Of a DNA stretch of 64,000 nucleotides, positions 1 to 8,980 are shown one piece after another. The notes under the pieces were generated by a model. That model was not told the origin of the DNA, did not search any database, and saw only the letters and a program-made list of their open reading frames with translations. Location: assembly GCF_003285015.1 (NCBI RefSeq), contig NZ_QMFB01000012.1, positions 186,001 to 250,000 on the forward strand, given 5' to 3'. A program made the translations under genes and the position numbers. This DNA is from Paenibacillus contaminans. Lineage in GTDB: Bacteria > Bacillota > Bacilli > Paenibacillales > NBRC-103111. How positions within the stretch are numbered: position 1 is the stretch's first letter; every line of letters begins with the position of its first letter.

Positions 1-14
1 TCTGAGCTTTTAAC

Positions 15-58
15 AAAAGACTGTCCACAGGCAGCATGCTGCCTGCGGACAGTCTTTT
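15..58. terminator. Strong hairpin terminator
   Basis: A 21-bp stem with one mismatch and a two-base loop starts with AAAAGACTGTCC and ends with GGACAGTCTTTT. T-runs occur on both sides, so it can act in both directions. It lies just beyond the 3' end of the truncated gene at 112-310. Confidence 0.85.
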
Positions 59-111
59 CTGTATTGCGTTGGACATATTTCACTAATCAATTAGCAACAA
101 GCCTTACTTAA

Positions 112-310
112 TATTGGCCTTTAATTACAAAAAACGAGCCCCGAATGGTCCCCGCCAGTTTAGATTTTTGCCTTGCAAACTTAAACTTCCCTAACTCCTC
201 CGGTACCTCCATCCCCTCAGAAAGCTTAAAACCAACAGCCTGCTTCTTAGGGTCATCAACCGTATACATGACATTAAGCCCAAGGCCATCCTCATAGAAA
301 ATTAAACGTT
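112..310 (-). pseudogene. 3' fragment of a paralogue of the gene at 8981-9448
   Basis: Reading leftward, the sequence encodes about 60 residues that closely match the C-terminal part of the 155-residue protein at 8981-9448, including YTVDDPKK, VGFKLSEGMEVP and RGSFFVIKG. The match stops near 310 and no start or 5' half is present, so this is a truncated duplicate. It shows that the 9-kb gene cluster or part of it was once present in another copy. Function of the parent family is not recognised. Confidence 0.75.
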
Positions 311-339
311 ACGGCTATTTAAACCCATCTTCTCCAACC

Positions 340-942
340 TTACTTTTGGGAATCAAGAATAAACATAGATGCATCGTGTCCCATGAATATTTTACTTCCA
401 GCGTAAAACGTTTTGGATTGAATATCCCTATACCCTATTTGAGTCATCATGTCGGTTAGTTCTGCTTGAATAAATCCGTTATGAACGAGATCCGAGACTA
501 CGTTTTCATTCTTATCGAAATCTACGATCAGTAAATGTCCTCCTTCATTCAGAACATCGAATAATCTTGATAAAACGGATTCGACATCATGAATATGCAG
601 TAGAACCTGAGCCATGAAAATATAGTCGACTTGTAAATCCGACAGACCTTCCTTTTCAAAATCAAAGCATAATGTATCTGCATTCTGAATATTGAAATCG
701 GAAATTTTTTGCTTGATCTGATTGATCATGTTTTGGGATGTATCCATGAAAAGTACAGAATGAAAATCGTTTAACAAGTTTATGCCGACAAGACCGGTTC
801 CGCACCCAAAATCAATAGCATTTTTGCTCTTAGCGTCAACTAAATAATCACGAATGGCACCTGACGATACCTTGGCAATCTCAATTCTTTCAGGCGTGTC
901 ATACATGTCAGCTATCATCTCAAATTTATCTGTATTCCCCAT
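340..942 (-). CDS. Class I SAM-dependent methyltransferase
   Basis: About 200 residues with a Rossmann-type methyltransferase core. The glycine motif I is DFGCGTGLVG at about residues 44-53, the acidic end of strand 2 is FMDTS near residue 67, and a later motif reads LNEGGHLLIVDFD. The family transfers a methyl group from S-adenosylmethionine, but nothing here identifies the substrate. The start was set at the ATG at 942, six bases after GGAGAG; an ATG two codons earlier would overlap the ribosome binding site. It follows the AraC regulator (1000-1794) and the LysE exporter (1820-2395) on the same strand with short gaps, so the three probably form one operon. Confidence 0.85.
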   Translation of the reverse strand: MGNTDKFEMIADMYDTPERIEIAKVSSGAIRDYLVDAKSKNAIDFGCGTGLVGINLLNDFHSVLFMDTSQNMINQIKQKISDFNIQNADTLCFDFEKEGLSDLQVDYIFMAQVLLHIHDVESVLSRLFDVLNEGGHLLIVDFDKNENVVSDLVHNGFIQAELTDMMTQIGYRDIQSKTFYAGSKIFMGHDASMFILDSQK

Positions 943-999
943 TCGCATCTCTCCTGTTTTTAACGATATGGACTTGTTGGAATGGAATTTGGTGATTCC

Positions 1000-1794
1000 T
1001 TAATTTTTCCTCTTTTCCGAATTTATATGCGACATGTATTCATACGCCGTTGTTCCATATATGCTTTTAAAGTGTTTGTTTAAATGTGTTAAATCTACAA
1101 AACCACAAGCTGCTACTGCAGAATAGATGTCTCTATTTTTTTCGATTAGCTGCTTGGCACGTTCAATTTTGCAGTTAAGGAAATATTGGTAAGGCGAAAT
1201 TCCGGTATGAGCCTTGAATACCCGGATAAACTGAAATTTCGATAGTTGAATCTCTTTGCATATCTCGTCAAGTTTTAGCACCTGTTCTAGGTTGGAATGA
1301 AGCATATCCTTTGCTTTTCGAATTAGCGCGTCTTCCTTCTTATCGTCAGTCGAAAGCTTGGTTTGTATGAGATTATCCGTAAGGGATAAAAATAATTCGC
1401 TACAGTAGGCTTCGTCCTTGTCCTTCAATATGGCGTCGGCAAGGATCAATATACGTTTTTCCAATCGAACATCGTATACAACCGGTTTGGCAAACTGTAA
1501 GATATCCTTTTTCTCTATTGACTCCGTAAGCAATTGGGGCTTTATATAAAGCATGACATAATCCAACCCCGTCTTATCATGCGCCATTCCGTCATGGGCC
1601 TGTTCCGGGCTAAAAAGCATAACGCCGTTCGGATAGGATAATTGGATGCTGCCCTCTAAAGTATACTCTTGAATCCCGCGTAACGTAACGCCTATGGCAT
1701 ACTCTTGATGAGCATGCTTTTTATAAGTAAAATCAGTCATACTTGCGGACAGCGCCGTAATTCCGCTGGATTTCTTATAAAGAAAATTGTTCAT
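1000..1794 (-). CDS. AraC family transcriptional regulator
   Basis: 264 residues. The N-terminal half looks like a cupin sensor domain (HAHQEYAIGVTLRGIQEY, residues about 27-44). The C-terminal 100 residues contain two helix-turn-helix units with the family signature (LSKFQFIRVFKAHTGISPYQY and the terminal AACGFVDLTHLNKHFK region). It is preceded by GAGGGG six bases before the ATG. It sits 25 bp after a LysE-type exporter. AraC proteins beside LysE exporters commonly control the exporter in response to its substrate, so that role is inferred here. The ligand is unknown. Confidence 0.9.
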   Translation of the reverse strand: MNNFLYKKSSGITALSASMTDFTYKKHAHQEYAIGVTLRGIQEYTLEGSIQLSYPNGVMLFSPEQAHDGMAHDKTGLDYVMLYIKPQLLTESIEKKDILQFAKPVVYDVRLEKRILILADAILKDKDEAYCSELFLSLTDNLIQTKLSTDDKKEDALIRKAKDMLHSNLEQVLKLDEICKEIQLSKFQFIRVFKAHTGISPYQYFLNCKIERAKQLIEKNRDIYSAVAACGFVDLTHLNKHFKSIYGTTAYEYMSHINSEKRKN

Positions 1795-1819
1795 TCCAAT
1801 CCCCTCATTCTAAGCGTCT

Positions 1820-2395
1820 CTACATCCAAATCATGGCCGCAGCATAAACGAGAGATAAAGCCATTAATGCTTTAAATGTCTTGTTATACTTCTCTAGGAA
1901 CGCCTTAAAAATCGTACCGAAAAGCACCCACGTCATAAAGGCTAAAAATCCGATTCCTGTGATGACCATAATGCTTATTGCCATCGCTGTGCTTGAACGA
2001 TCGTTAGGCACAATAAAAGTTGGAATAACAGTCAATGCAAATAGCACTACCTTCGGATTAAGAAATTGCATGAGTAAGCCTGACAAAAAGGTAGCCGTCT
2101 GGTCTGCAGCGGAGTTGGATGAACTCCCTTTGTAAATTAGATAAGAAAGATAGAGCATATACCCGCTTCCGATGATCTGCATCACGATAATTATTTTCGG
2201 AATGACCGTGATGAGCATCGTGTTTAACATCGCGGAGACAACCAGCAAGAAGCCAAAACCAATCGTTGCTCCGTACGTATATCTCATCGCTCTTTTCGCC
2301 CCAAGATTGTGTACAGTGGACAAGATGACGATATTCGTGGGACCAGGCGTAAAGGTAGCAATAAAACAGTAAATCAAAAAAGATGTAATATCCAT
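1820..2395 (-). CDS. LysE family amino-acid/metabolite exporter
   Basis: 191 residues, almost entirely hydrophobic, with five to six predicted membrane segments. The N-terminus carries the family hallmark FTPGPTNIVIL (residues about 15-25), and a second conserved patch reads LLMQFLNPKVVLFAL. LysE/RhtB proteins export amino acids or related small metabolites across the cytoplasmic membrane; substrate cannot be told from sequence. The ATG follows AAGGAG with normal spacing. It is the first gene of a probable operon with an AraC regulator and a methyltransferase. Confidence 0.92.
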   Translation of the reverse strand: MDITSFLIYCFIATFTPGPTNIVILSTVHNLGAKRAMRYTYGATIGFGFLLVVSAMLNTMLITVIPKIIIVMQIIGSGYMLYLSYLIYKGSSSNSAADQTATFLSGLLMQFLNPKVVLFALTVIPTFIVPNDRSSTAMAISIMVITGIGFLAFMTWVLFGTIFKAFLEKYNKTFKALMALSLVYAAAMIWM

Positions 2396-3010
2396 GAGAA
2401 CTCCTTAACTTGCATTATTCTCATATCTTACATCTCACAAGAAAGGACCTATAGTACATTATTGCAGATATTAATCGACCTATGGAATGAATATTTATGG
2501 TAAACAAAGCATTGTGTTTCATTTTAGAAACCTGCAAGATGAAAGTTCATGAATGGAAATATATGTTCAAATGGGGATGTACAAAGCATTATGAAGGTTT
2601 TTATGAGGCCAGTATTAACGAAATGTTATCAATACTCATCCTACTGGCAATATAATCGACCGGATGGAGCAAGCATGAGAAGGTTGAAGCTTGCATGGGA
2701 GTATGTGTAAAATGTAAGGACTTACCTACGTCTTTTTAGTTCCTCGGCAATATGAACAAATCGTGTTGCTTGGGGCTTGTTTAAATTATATTTAGCATCG
2801 AAATGTCGTTTACAAGCCCAACAGCATGGTTCCCCCCAGTCAAGTCCCCTCTTGTCTGACCAGTCCGTCCCATGTTCAAAAATCCGGGCTTTTGTTCGGC
2901 ATAGCCATGGTTTAGCCTCCTCCTTTGAAATTTCGATTTTCCGGGGGAATACGGAGCATTTGCCCCCTCTAGTCCGCTTGACCGGAACCGAGCGGCTGAA
3001 CCTTAGGGAA
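2396..3010. other. Gene-poor stretch with an open frame lacking a start
   Basis: No complete gene is visible. On the minus strand a frame is open from about 3050 down to a stop at 2722. It encodes about 108 residues with a Cys/Trp-rich segment (DWGEPCCWACKRHFD) but has no ATG, GTG or TTG. It may be the tail of a decayed gene or a repeated element. I do not recognise it. The rest (2396-2720) holds nothing I can support. Confidence 0.5.
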
Positions 3011-3039
3011 ACCGGCTGGCAAAGCGAAGCTACAGCTGG

Positions 3040-3358
3040 ACTCTCTGCTCGAGCAGCATGAACAGCATGAGCTGGCCGTACGGCAGTTCAGCGATATTAC
3101 GGGATTATTCAGCTTTGAGCTGCATGGCGGCGCCGACGCGGTAAAACAATTGATGAATAGTCTGAAGCTATTCAAATCGGCGTAAGCTGGGGCGGCTTCG
3201 AAAGCTTGATTTACTCGCCAGGCTTAAGCATACATCCCGAGCAGACTACCCGAACCGAATGGGAAACGAGACTTGAGCGCACGATTCGGATATCCGTCGG
3301 GCTAGAGGATATCGACGATCTCATGGAAGATTTGCAGCGCGGGTTGGATGAGTTGTAA
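3040..3358 (+). pseudogene. C-terminal fragment of a Cys/Met-metabolism PLP enzyme
   Basis: The plus strand encodes the end of a cystathionine gamma-synthase/lyase-type enzyme: QHELAVRQF, FSFELHGGADA, then after a frameshift GVSWGGFESLIYSPG and the terminal RTIRISVGLEDIDDL. The SWGGFESL and RISVGLED motifs are characteristic of the C-terminal domain. A single missing base near 3176 shifts the frame and creates an early stop at 3183. The catalytic N-terminal and PLP-lysine regions are absent. This is a dead remnant. Confidence 0.8.
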
Positions 3359-3532
3359 ATGATAAAGGGGCGACGGAGCCGGCCGCAGCGAGCGTGCTTC
3401 GGCGGCTTCGGGTGGCCCTTTTTTACGATGAAATTTCCCTCCTGCATCCTGAAGCAAGCGCTCGTCGCAGGTGACGAGAGAGTCGTTGTTGACTGCCTCA
3501 AATAGATAAGTCCCGTTTATGTCAAAATGTTA

Positions 3533-3562
3533 ATAAAGAGCACCCGGCAGGGCGCTCTTTAT
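3533..3562. terminator. Hairpin terminator after the PLP-enzyme fragment
   Basis: ATAAAGAGC and GCTCTTTAT form a 9-bp stem around a 12-base loop, followed by a T-rich run. A second imperfect hairpin lies at 3363-3425. Either could have ended transcription of the lost gene. Confidence 0.6.
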
Positions 3563-3625
3563 TTGTTTTCGGAAAGCTCACCTAGTAACGATATCAAACA
3601 TCGGGTGCAGAAAGAATGATAGAGA

Positions 3626-3649
3626 TTTTTAGTTAGGAAGAACTAAAAA
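3626..3649. terminator. Hairpin next to the distal att-like site
   Basis: TTTTTAGTT and AACTAAAAA form a perfect 9-bp stem with a 6-base loop and T/A runs on both sides. It lies about 95 bp before the att-like repeat at 3743, the same arrangement seen beside several other copies. Confidence 0.55.
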
Positions 3650-3657
3650 AACTGAAA

Positions 3658-3684
3658 CTCAAGGGCTCAAGGGCTCAAGGGCTC
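3658..3684. repeat. 8-bp tandem repeat (three and a half copies)
   Basis: CTCAAGGG occurs three times in a row, followed by CTC. It lies between a hairpin and the att-like site at 3743. Confidence 0.9.
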
Positions 3685-3742
3685 TTTGTATTCCTTTATA
3701 CCACACGCCCACTAACATTCCCCCCACCATACCACACAACAA

Positions 3743-3790
3743 TATTTTTCACCGTCACTGCGGTACAGTTCAGCATATCGAAAGTACGGC
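3743..3790 (-). repeat. att-like repeat copy K (degenerate)
   Basis: The left half (TTTTTCACCGTCACT) is well conserved. The rest is diverged (CGGTACAGTTCAGC). It is the most distal copy seen, after the hairpin at 3626-3649 and the tandem repeat at 3658. Confidence 0.55.
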
Positions 3791-3849
3791 GGAGGGCTTG
3801 CCTTCCCACGTGTCAAGCGGCTTATCCCCCATTAAGCAACATATACTTC

Positions 3850-4479
3850 TCACTGTCCAGTTATCGTATACACGTTAGCGGAGTCTACCGGCGCTGCGTT
3901 GAAATAGGCGTTGTTTTGAACGGCGCCTGGGAACTTGACCCCGTAGGTGATGCCGCCGCCGCCATCTTTGACCCCTATAATTTCAACTACACTCGGAATG
4001 GGAATATCATACGATACCGGCATATGCAGGATGCCTATGTTCGTTGCAAGAACTTCCCCGTTCACCTTCACCGTTACGAAATCGCCGTCTTCCGCTGCGA
4101 AATCCCAGATCAACATGCGGCTTGAAGCCATATTCTTTTTCATCTGAATCTCAAAGTCTCTGGCCTCTAGTCCCGCAGAATCGTCTGCCGCGACAAGCAG
4201 CTTACCAGCTTCCATTCCTTTGCCTATCCCGTTGGATCGGACACCATCAAGCCCGCTTGTTGAGCTGTTAAAATACATGGCCGTTCCGAATGTAACCAGT
4301 GCAGCGATCCCAATCCAAAATCGGTGCTTGTTCCTATTCCTGTTCTTTCCGGCAGCGGGTACGTCCAGGTTGGCCATCGCTTCCCGATATTCCGGATCGC
4401 CACCCCCAGTCTGTCCAGAACCGAACCCTTTTTGCTCATATGATTTCGACTGTTTCATATTTTGCCGATTATTCTCCAA
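3850..4479 (-). CDS. Membrane-anchored protein of the AAA+ operon
   Basis: 209 residues from a TTG start at 4479, chosen because AGGAG lies seven bases upstream; a further TTG at 4530 lies inside the preceding gene and lacks a site. There is a charged, Gly/Asn-rich N-terminus of about 55 residues, one membrane segment (FWIGIAALVTFGTAMYF), and an extracellular C-terminal domain of about 135 residues. That domain has beta-rich stretches such as FVTVKVNGEV and SVVEIIGVKDGGGG, suggesting a small beta-sandwich. No family is recognised. It follows the four-segment membrane protein (4505-4942) closely and belongs to the operon led by the AAA+ protein. Confidence 0.8.
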   Translation of the reverse strand: MENNRQNMKQSKSYEQKGFGSGQTGGGDPEYREAMANLDVPAAGKNRNRNKHRFWIGIAALVTFGTAMYFNSSTSGLDGVRSNGIGKGMEAGKLLVAADDSAGLEARDFEIQMKKNMASSRMLIWDFAAEDGDFVTVKVNGEVLATNIGILHMPVSYDIPIPSVVEIIGVKDGGGGITYGVKFPGAVQNNAYFNAAPVDSANVYTITGQ

Positions 4480-4504
4480 TTTCCCTCTCCTCGCAATAGC
4501 GTAT

Positions 4505-4942
4505 TTAATGTTCACCTTTCCGCTGAACAATAGGGTACTTCCAGTAAAGCAAAGACATAAGTAAACGGATAACTACAATGGCGAGCAATGCGAGCGTGAT
4601 GGCCCATCCTTTGGAATAGAGTCCCTGATCAGCCCATTTATTTATAATCATGAATGCTGCGGCCAAAGCCAGGCTTGTATAGATAACCATTTGCAACATA
4701 GGAAGCAGAATCGTAATTTTTCGATAAGGTATGCCTAAAAAGCTGCTTCTCAAAGCCAAATAAACAAAAAAACCGCAAAAGCTTAACATAATGAGGCTGC
4801 CTTCGCTAACCGGAACTTCGTGGATCAAAATTCCTTTGATATCTCCGTAGATCATGAAAGGAATCATCAGTGTAAGGATAATTACGGAAATCATTACAGG
4901 GTGGAAGAAAATAATAGCCAGCAACCACTTCAATATTTTCAT
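4505..4942 (-). CDS. Four-segment membrane protein of the AAA+ operon
   Basis: 145 residues with four hydrophobic helices (about residues 3-30, 46-66, 74-98 and 111-134) and short loops. Its ATG overlaps the stop of the upstream AAA+ gene by four bases (ATGA), indicating translational coupling. No family is recognised. With the membrane-anchored protein downstream, it may give the cytoplasmic AAA+ protein a membrane platform; that role is inferred only from gene order. Confidence 0.85.
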   Translation of the reverse strand: MKILKWLLAIIFFHPVMISVIILTLMIPFMIYGDIKGILIHEVPVSEGSLIMLSFCGFFVYLALRSSFLGIPYRKITILLPMLQMVIYTSLALAAAFMIINKWADQGLYSKGWAITLALLAIVVIRLLMSLLYWKYPIVQRKGEH

Positions 4943-7900
4943 TGCATCGCCTCCGCTCGTGCTTCGAAATCCCCAGATTCTAAGGTAGACAGTTCTTCAA
5001 CCGTAGCATGGGCATTTCTGCTCAACCGCAAAGCATGATGTCTTATCGCTTTCTCAACCAAATTCCGGACAAGGCGGCCGTTGCCTGCCGTAATATCTCC
5101 CACGTAGGTTTTCAGGATTGCCAGAAGCTTACCTTCGGCATCCTCGGCCAATGTATATCCCTGCGCCTTCACCAACAGATGCGCGATTTGCAGCATTTCC
5201 TCCGCTGTATAATCAGAGAAAGTAATGATATTGGGGAATCTGGAGCGAAGCCCCGCGTTGCGGCTGAGGAATCGCTCCATATCATCTTCGTACCCGGCCA
5301 ATATAACGATAAGCCGATCCCTGTAGTCATCCATCGCTTTGACAAGAGTATCGATCGCTTCCTGACCAAATTGGTCTCCTTCCGCCAAAGCGTAAGCTTC
5401 ATCGACAAACAAAATTCCGCCAAGCGCGCGTTCGATCACTTCTTTCGTCTTGAGCGCGGTTTGTCCCACATAACCGGCAACAAGACCGGATCGATCAGTT
5501 TCAACCAGCGTGTCGGCCTTCACCACGCCCAACTCTTTCAAACGCTTGGCCAGAATGCGGGCGATGGTTGTTTTGCCGGTTCCCGGATTTCCTTTGAACA
5601 CCATATGTAGCGCTTGAGCGGATGCCTTGGGCAGCCCCAGCTCCTGGCGTCGCTTGGCCACCTCGATTTGCGCCGACAGGCTTCTCACGAACTCCTTGAC
5701 GGAGGTCAAACCAACAACGGTGTCCAACGCTCCAAGCGCATCTCCTTTTTGAACGGACAAGTCCGTATTAGCCGACAGCCCGAAGTCTTCCGCAGTAAGC
5801 CCATTCAGCTTATCCGCCGCCATATCGGGAACATCGGCCAGCCTCTCGGCTTGCTTGCGAATGGCTTCCTCCAGTGTATTGCGGACAAGCCGGCCGTTGC
5901 CCCCGTCCTTTCTGCCCGGTATTTGCTTCTCATTGAAATAGGCGACGAGCAATCCGGCCGCGTCCGGAGCCAGCGAGAAACCGCGCGCCTTAACCATCAT
6001 CAAGGCAATACGCTGCATTTCCTCCGCCGTATAATCCGGAAATTCAATTTGCAGCGGGAAGCGCGAGGATAACCCCGGATTGACCTGGACAAACCGCTGC
6101 ATGTCTTCGGTATATCCGGCCAATATAACGACCAGATTGTCTTTATGAAGCTCAATAAGACGAACGAGCGTATCGATCGCTTCCTTGCCGAAGCCGCCGC
6201 CCTGTACGCCATCTTCCGTCAGCGCGTAAGCTTCATCGATGAAGAGTACGCCGCCAAGAGCAGATTCAACAACCAGCTTGGTTTTATTCGCCGTCTGGCC
6301 AACATACTGCCCTACAAGATCGGAGCGGTCCACCTCGATTAAATGTCCTTTTTTCAAATATCCCATCGATCTGAGCATTCCTGCCAGCAAACGCGCCATC
6401 GTCGTCTTGCCCGTACCGGGATTGCCCGAGAAGATCATATTGAGAGTCTGACCCGTATCCACATGAACGCCGGCTTCTTTCCGTCTTCGGTTCACAATAA
6501 GCTGTTTCTCCAGCGTTCGGACGAATGTTTTGACGGTATCCAGGCCCACAATGCCGGCAAGCTCGTTTTCGATGTTAAATGCTGCCTTCTCTCCGATTCC
6601 AAAGTCCGCTTCCAATAACAGCTGCAAATCTGCTCCCGTACTTTCATCCGCCATCATCCCTCTAATTCGAATTGCTTGCTTCCGAACAGCCTCCTCGAAT
6701 AAATTGCGGACGAGCCGGCCATTGCCGCTGTCATTGCGGCCGGGGATTTGCTTTTGGTCGAACAGTTCCATCAATCCTTCATAAGCGCCCGCTTCAATCC
6801 GGAAACCGTTTTTCTCCGTCATTTGAATCATAATTTCCAGCATGTCTGCAGCCTTGTAATCAGGGAATTCCACGATGAATGGAAACCTTGAACGCAGGCC
6901 GGGATTAGATCGCAGGAATGTCTCCATTTCCTGAGTATACCCCGCCAATACAACAACCAGATTATCACGATGATCCTCCATCGCCTTGACGATTGTATCG
7001 ATTGCTTCAGTGCCGAACGTATCGTGATCGTGACGGGCGAGCGTATACGCTTCGTCGATGAACAGCACGCCTCCCAAAGCCTCATTGACCCGCGCCATCG
7101 TCTTGGGAGCTGTCGAGCCTACATACTGTCCGACAAGCTCTTGTCTTGCTACCTCAATCAATTGGCCCTGCGGAAGCAATCCCAACGACTTCAGAATCCG
7201 GCCGATTAAGCGGGCGACCGTCGTTTTGCCGGTTCCGGGATTCCCGGAGAATACCATATGAAGCGACATCGCCACAGAGCTATCTCCATCCCTGGCCCTT
7301 AGCTTGTTGACCTGAACCGTCTCCATGAGCTCGTATACAAACTTTTTTACGGACTCCAGGCCGGTTAGCGCATTTAACTCTTTCAAAACATCGTCAATTG
7401 ATTCTGGTTGAACGAATGACAGCGCTTTAATCGGAAATTCGAACGAATTCGACTCCACAACAAATATATCGCTCTTAAAACGGATACGCACAGTCTCATT
7501 GCGGCGAATCTCATTCCGGGCACGCAAACCGGACAATACGACTGTAAGCTCATTTTCAACCCAGTGCTGCACAGCTTCACCGAATGTTTTATTCATTGCG
7601 GCTATATCGGCCAAAGCCTCAAACACGGAAGGGTGGACGGAAATCTTCAACTGCATGTCCCGCGACAACTCGTTTACTGCTCCCCCCATCAATATTTCGG
7701 CTATTCGCCGCATCGTCGCCCGATCCAACGTTGAAGAGATCGCCGCCGCCTGAATATTTTGCAAGATAGAAGCGGGCAGTTGCTTTGTCAGCGCGGCCGG
7801 GATTTGTCCGTATTCGTTTGCTCTTTCTACAGGCCCGTCGATGTAAAAAATAAGGAAATAATCCGCCGCGCTTACGCGCACTCCTTCTTTGGTACGGAAG

Positions 7901-8613
7901 CTGCCTTCCGCGGCAAGCAGGGCGATCAGATGGACAATAGCAGGATCCGCTTCCTTGACCCCTCTAAATAACACCGTGCCTTCCGAATGTTGAAAGGCCT
8001 CTGCCATATCTTTAATGAAATTTCCCGTTATCTCATCCGCCTCGTAACGCTTCAAATCGATATCGGCTATGCGCGGATTGGAGGTGAGCTCGCAGGTATG
8101 CAGCTCTTTCACCAGCTGCTCCAATGCCGTTTTTTTGCCCGTTCCAGCGGCACCGGCCAATAAAATAATATTTTTCGCCTTATCCTGGCGCCCGTTTATG
8201 TATCCCTGCTTATATCCCGCTGCCAAGTCACCTACGAAGAGCTGCTGACCAATAACCTCTCTGTTTACATTCTTCTCTGCTTCCTGGAACAATTGATCGA
8301 GCTGCTTGGGAGACGAAGCGCTTCGCGTGTCATTCCGGACTTGCCCCGAGGATGCGAAGGTTTGAGCTCGAGCAGGTCGGGAAGGAGGCGAAGCAGGGCT
8401 CTGTCCCGGCGCATTCTGCGCAGAATAGGCACTCCCGGCTCTTCCGGCGTCGGCTCCGTATTGATTGGATGGCACCGACTGCTCCGGCCTTGACTGAGCC
8501 GGAGGAGCTTCTTTCCGAGCAATAAAGCCTTCTGTCCGAACCAACTGTACAAGTTGGGTTTCGGGAAAAAGAAATTTTAGCGCGTTCACGATCTTTCTCT
8601 TGTTAGTCCTCAT
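4939..8613 (-). CDS. Giant AAA+ ATPase with four P-loops (SpoVK/CbbX type)
   Basis: 1224 residues. A basic N-terminus leads into a Pro/Ala/Ser-rich linker (about residues 30-100). The first P-loop module is divergent (GAAGTGKKT, about 154-162). Three successive CbbX/SpoVK-type AAA+ modules follow, with Walker A NPGTGKTT near residues 458, 733 and 1011, Walker B FIDEAY or FVDEAY, and the arginine-rich NPGLRSRFP or NAGLRSRFP segments. SpoVK and CbbX proteins usually have one such module, and some relatives have two or three. These ATPases remodel or disassemble protein complexes. The gene overlaps that of a membrane protein and heads a three-gene operon. The target is unknown. Confidence 0.9.
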   Translation of the reverse strand: MRTNKRKIVNALKFLFPETQLVQLVRTEGFIARKEAPPAQSRPEQSVPSNQYGADAGRAGSAYSAQNAPGQSPASPPSRPARAQTFASSGQVRNDTRSASSPKQLDQLFQEAEKNVNREVIGQQLFVGDLAAGYKQGYINGRQDKAKNIILLAGAAGTGKKTALEQLVKELHTCELTSNPRIADIDLKRYEADEITGNFIKDMAEAFQHSEGTVLFRGVKEADPAIVHLIALLAAEGSFRTKEGVRVSAADYFLIFYIDGPVERANEYGQIPAALTKQLPASILQNIQAAAISSTLDRATMRRIAEILMGGAVNELSRDMQLKISVHPSVFEALADIAAMNKTFGEAVQHWVENELTVVLSGLRARNEIRRNETVRIRFKSDIFVVESNSFEFPIKALSFVQPESIDDVLKELNALTGLESVKKFVYELMETVQVNKLRARDGDSSVAMSLHMVFSGNPGTGKTTVARLIGRILKSLGLLPQGQLIEVARQELVGQYVGSTAPKTMARVNEALGGVLFIDEAYTLARHDHDTFGTEAIDTIVKAMEDHRDNLVVVLAGYTQEMETFLRSNPGLRSRFPFIVEFPDYKAADMLEIMIQMTEKNGFRIEAGAYEGLMELFDQKQIPGRNDSGNGRLVRNLFEEAVRKQAIRIRGMMADESTGADLQLLLEADFGIGEKAAFNIENELAGIVGLDTVKTFVRTLEKQLIVNRRRKEAGVHVDTGQTLNMIFSGNPGTGKTTMARLLAGMLRSMGYLKKGHLIEVDRSDLVGQYVGQTANKTKLVVESALGGVLFIDEAYALTEDGVQGGGFGKEAIDTLVRLIELHKDNLVVILAGYTEDMQRFVQVNPGLSSRFPLQIEFPDYTAEEMQRIALMMVKARGFSLAPDAAGLLVAYFNEKQIPGRKDGGNGRLVRNTLEEAIRKQAERLADVPDMAADKLNGLTAEDFGLSANTDLSVQKGDALGALDTVVGLTSVKEFVRSLSAQIEVAKRRQELGLPKASAQALHMVFKGNPGTGKTTIARILAKRLKELGVVKADTLVETDRSGLVAGYVGQTALKTKEVIERALGGILFVDEAYALAEGDQFGQEAIDTLVKAMDDYRDRLIVILAGYEDDMERFLSRNAGLRSRFPNIITFSDYTAEEMLQIAHLLVKAQGYTLAEDAEGKLLAILKTYVGDITAGNGRLVRNLVEKAIRHHALRLSRNAHATVEELSTLESGDFEARAEAMQ

Positions 8614-8767
8614 ACTTCCCTTTAATCCCTCCTGCGGGTGAATCCAATTCTAGTTCTGATTTTTTATTATTATTGAATCTCTAATTCTCCGTATGCTCTC
8701 AGAGCCTCTACATACACACAATCATACCACAGGCATGGAGAAAATTGTCGTATTTCCCCATGTAAAC

Positions 8768-8796
8768 AACCCTCTAGAATCCATTTCTAGAGGGTT
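8768..8796. terminator. Hairpin within a conserved cassette end
   Basis: AACCCTCTAGAA and TTCTAGAGGGTT form a perfect 12-bp stem with a 5-base loop. It is the counterpart of the hairpin at 33070-33098. Confidence 0.65.
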
Positions 8797-8913
8797 AGAC
8801 ACATATCACTATAGCACCTTACTCCATTACTCTACAGGCTTCTACACCTCTCGACATTGATCCAGTATAATACCCGTAACCGTACATCAGATGATATTGT
8901 GTAAATAATTGCA

Positions 8914-8969
8914 CCCCTTAGAATGGATATTGGACTAACCCTCTAGGTAAGCCGTTCCATTCTAAGGGG
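8914..8969. terminator. Long stem-loop after the 8981 gene
   Basis: CCCCTTAGAATGGA and TCCATTCTAAGGGG form a perfect 14-bp stem around 28 bases. It lies about 12 bp past the end of the leftward gene at 8981. There is no clear T-run, so it may be an mRNA-stabilising stem instead of a terminator. Confidence 0.5.
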
Positions 8970-8980
8970 CGTTGATTGCT

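Larger units (their letters stand above)
8614..8980. other. Intergenic region, including a diverged cassette end
   Basis: No gene. Bases about 8700-8850 match 33010-33160 over roughly 150 bp, including the hairpin and its flanks. The latter segment directly precedes an att-like site at 33166, whereas here the site itself is not recognisable. This suggests a cassette end whose att copy was lost. Confidence 0.6.

Noticed and set aside
2969..3175. Leftward Ser/Cys-rich frame
   Set aside because: It is antisense to the PLP-enzyme fragment, which explains the coding-like composition.
3658..3684. Tandem repeat as a CRISPR array
   Set aside because: Repeats are 8 bp with no spacers, and no cas genes are present.
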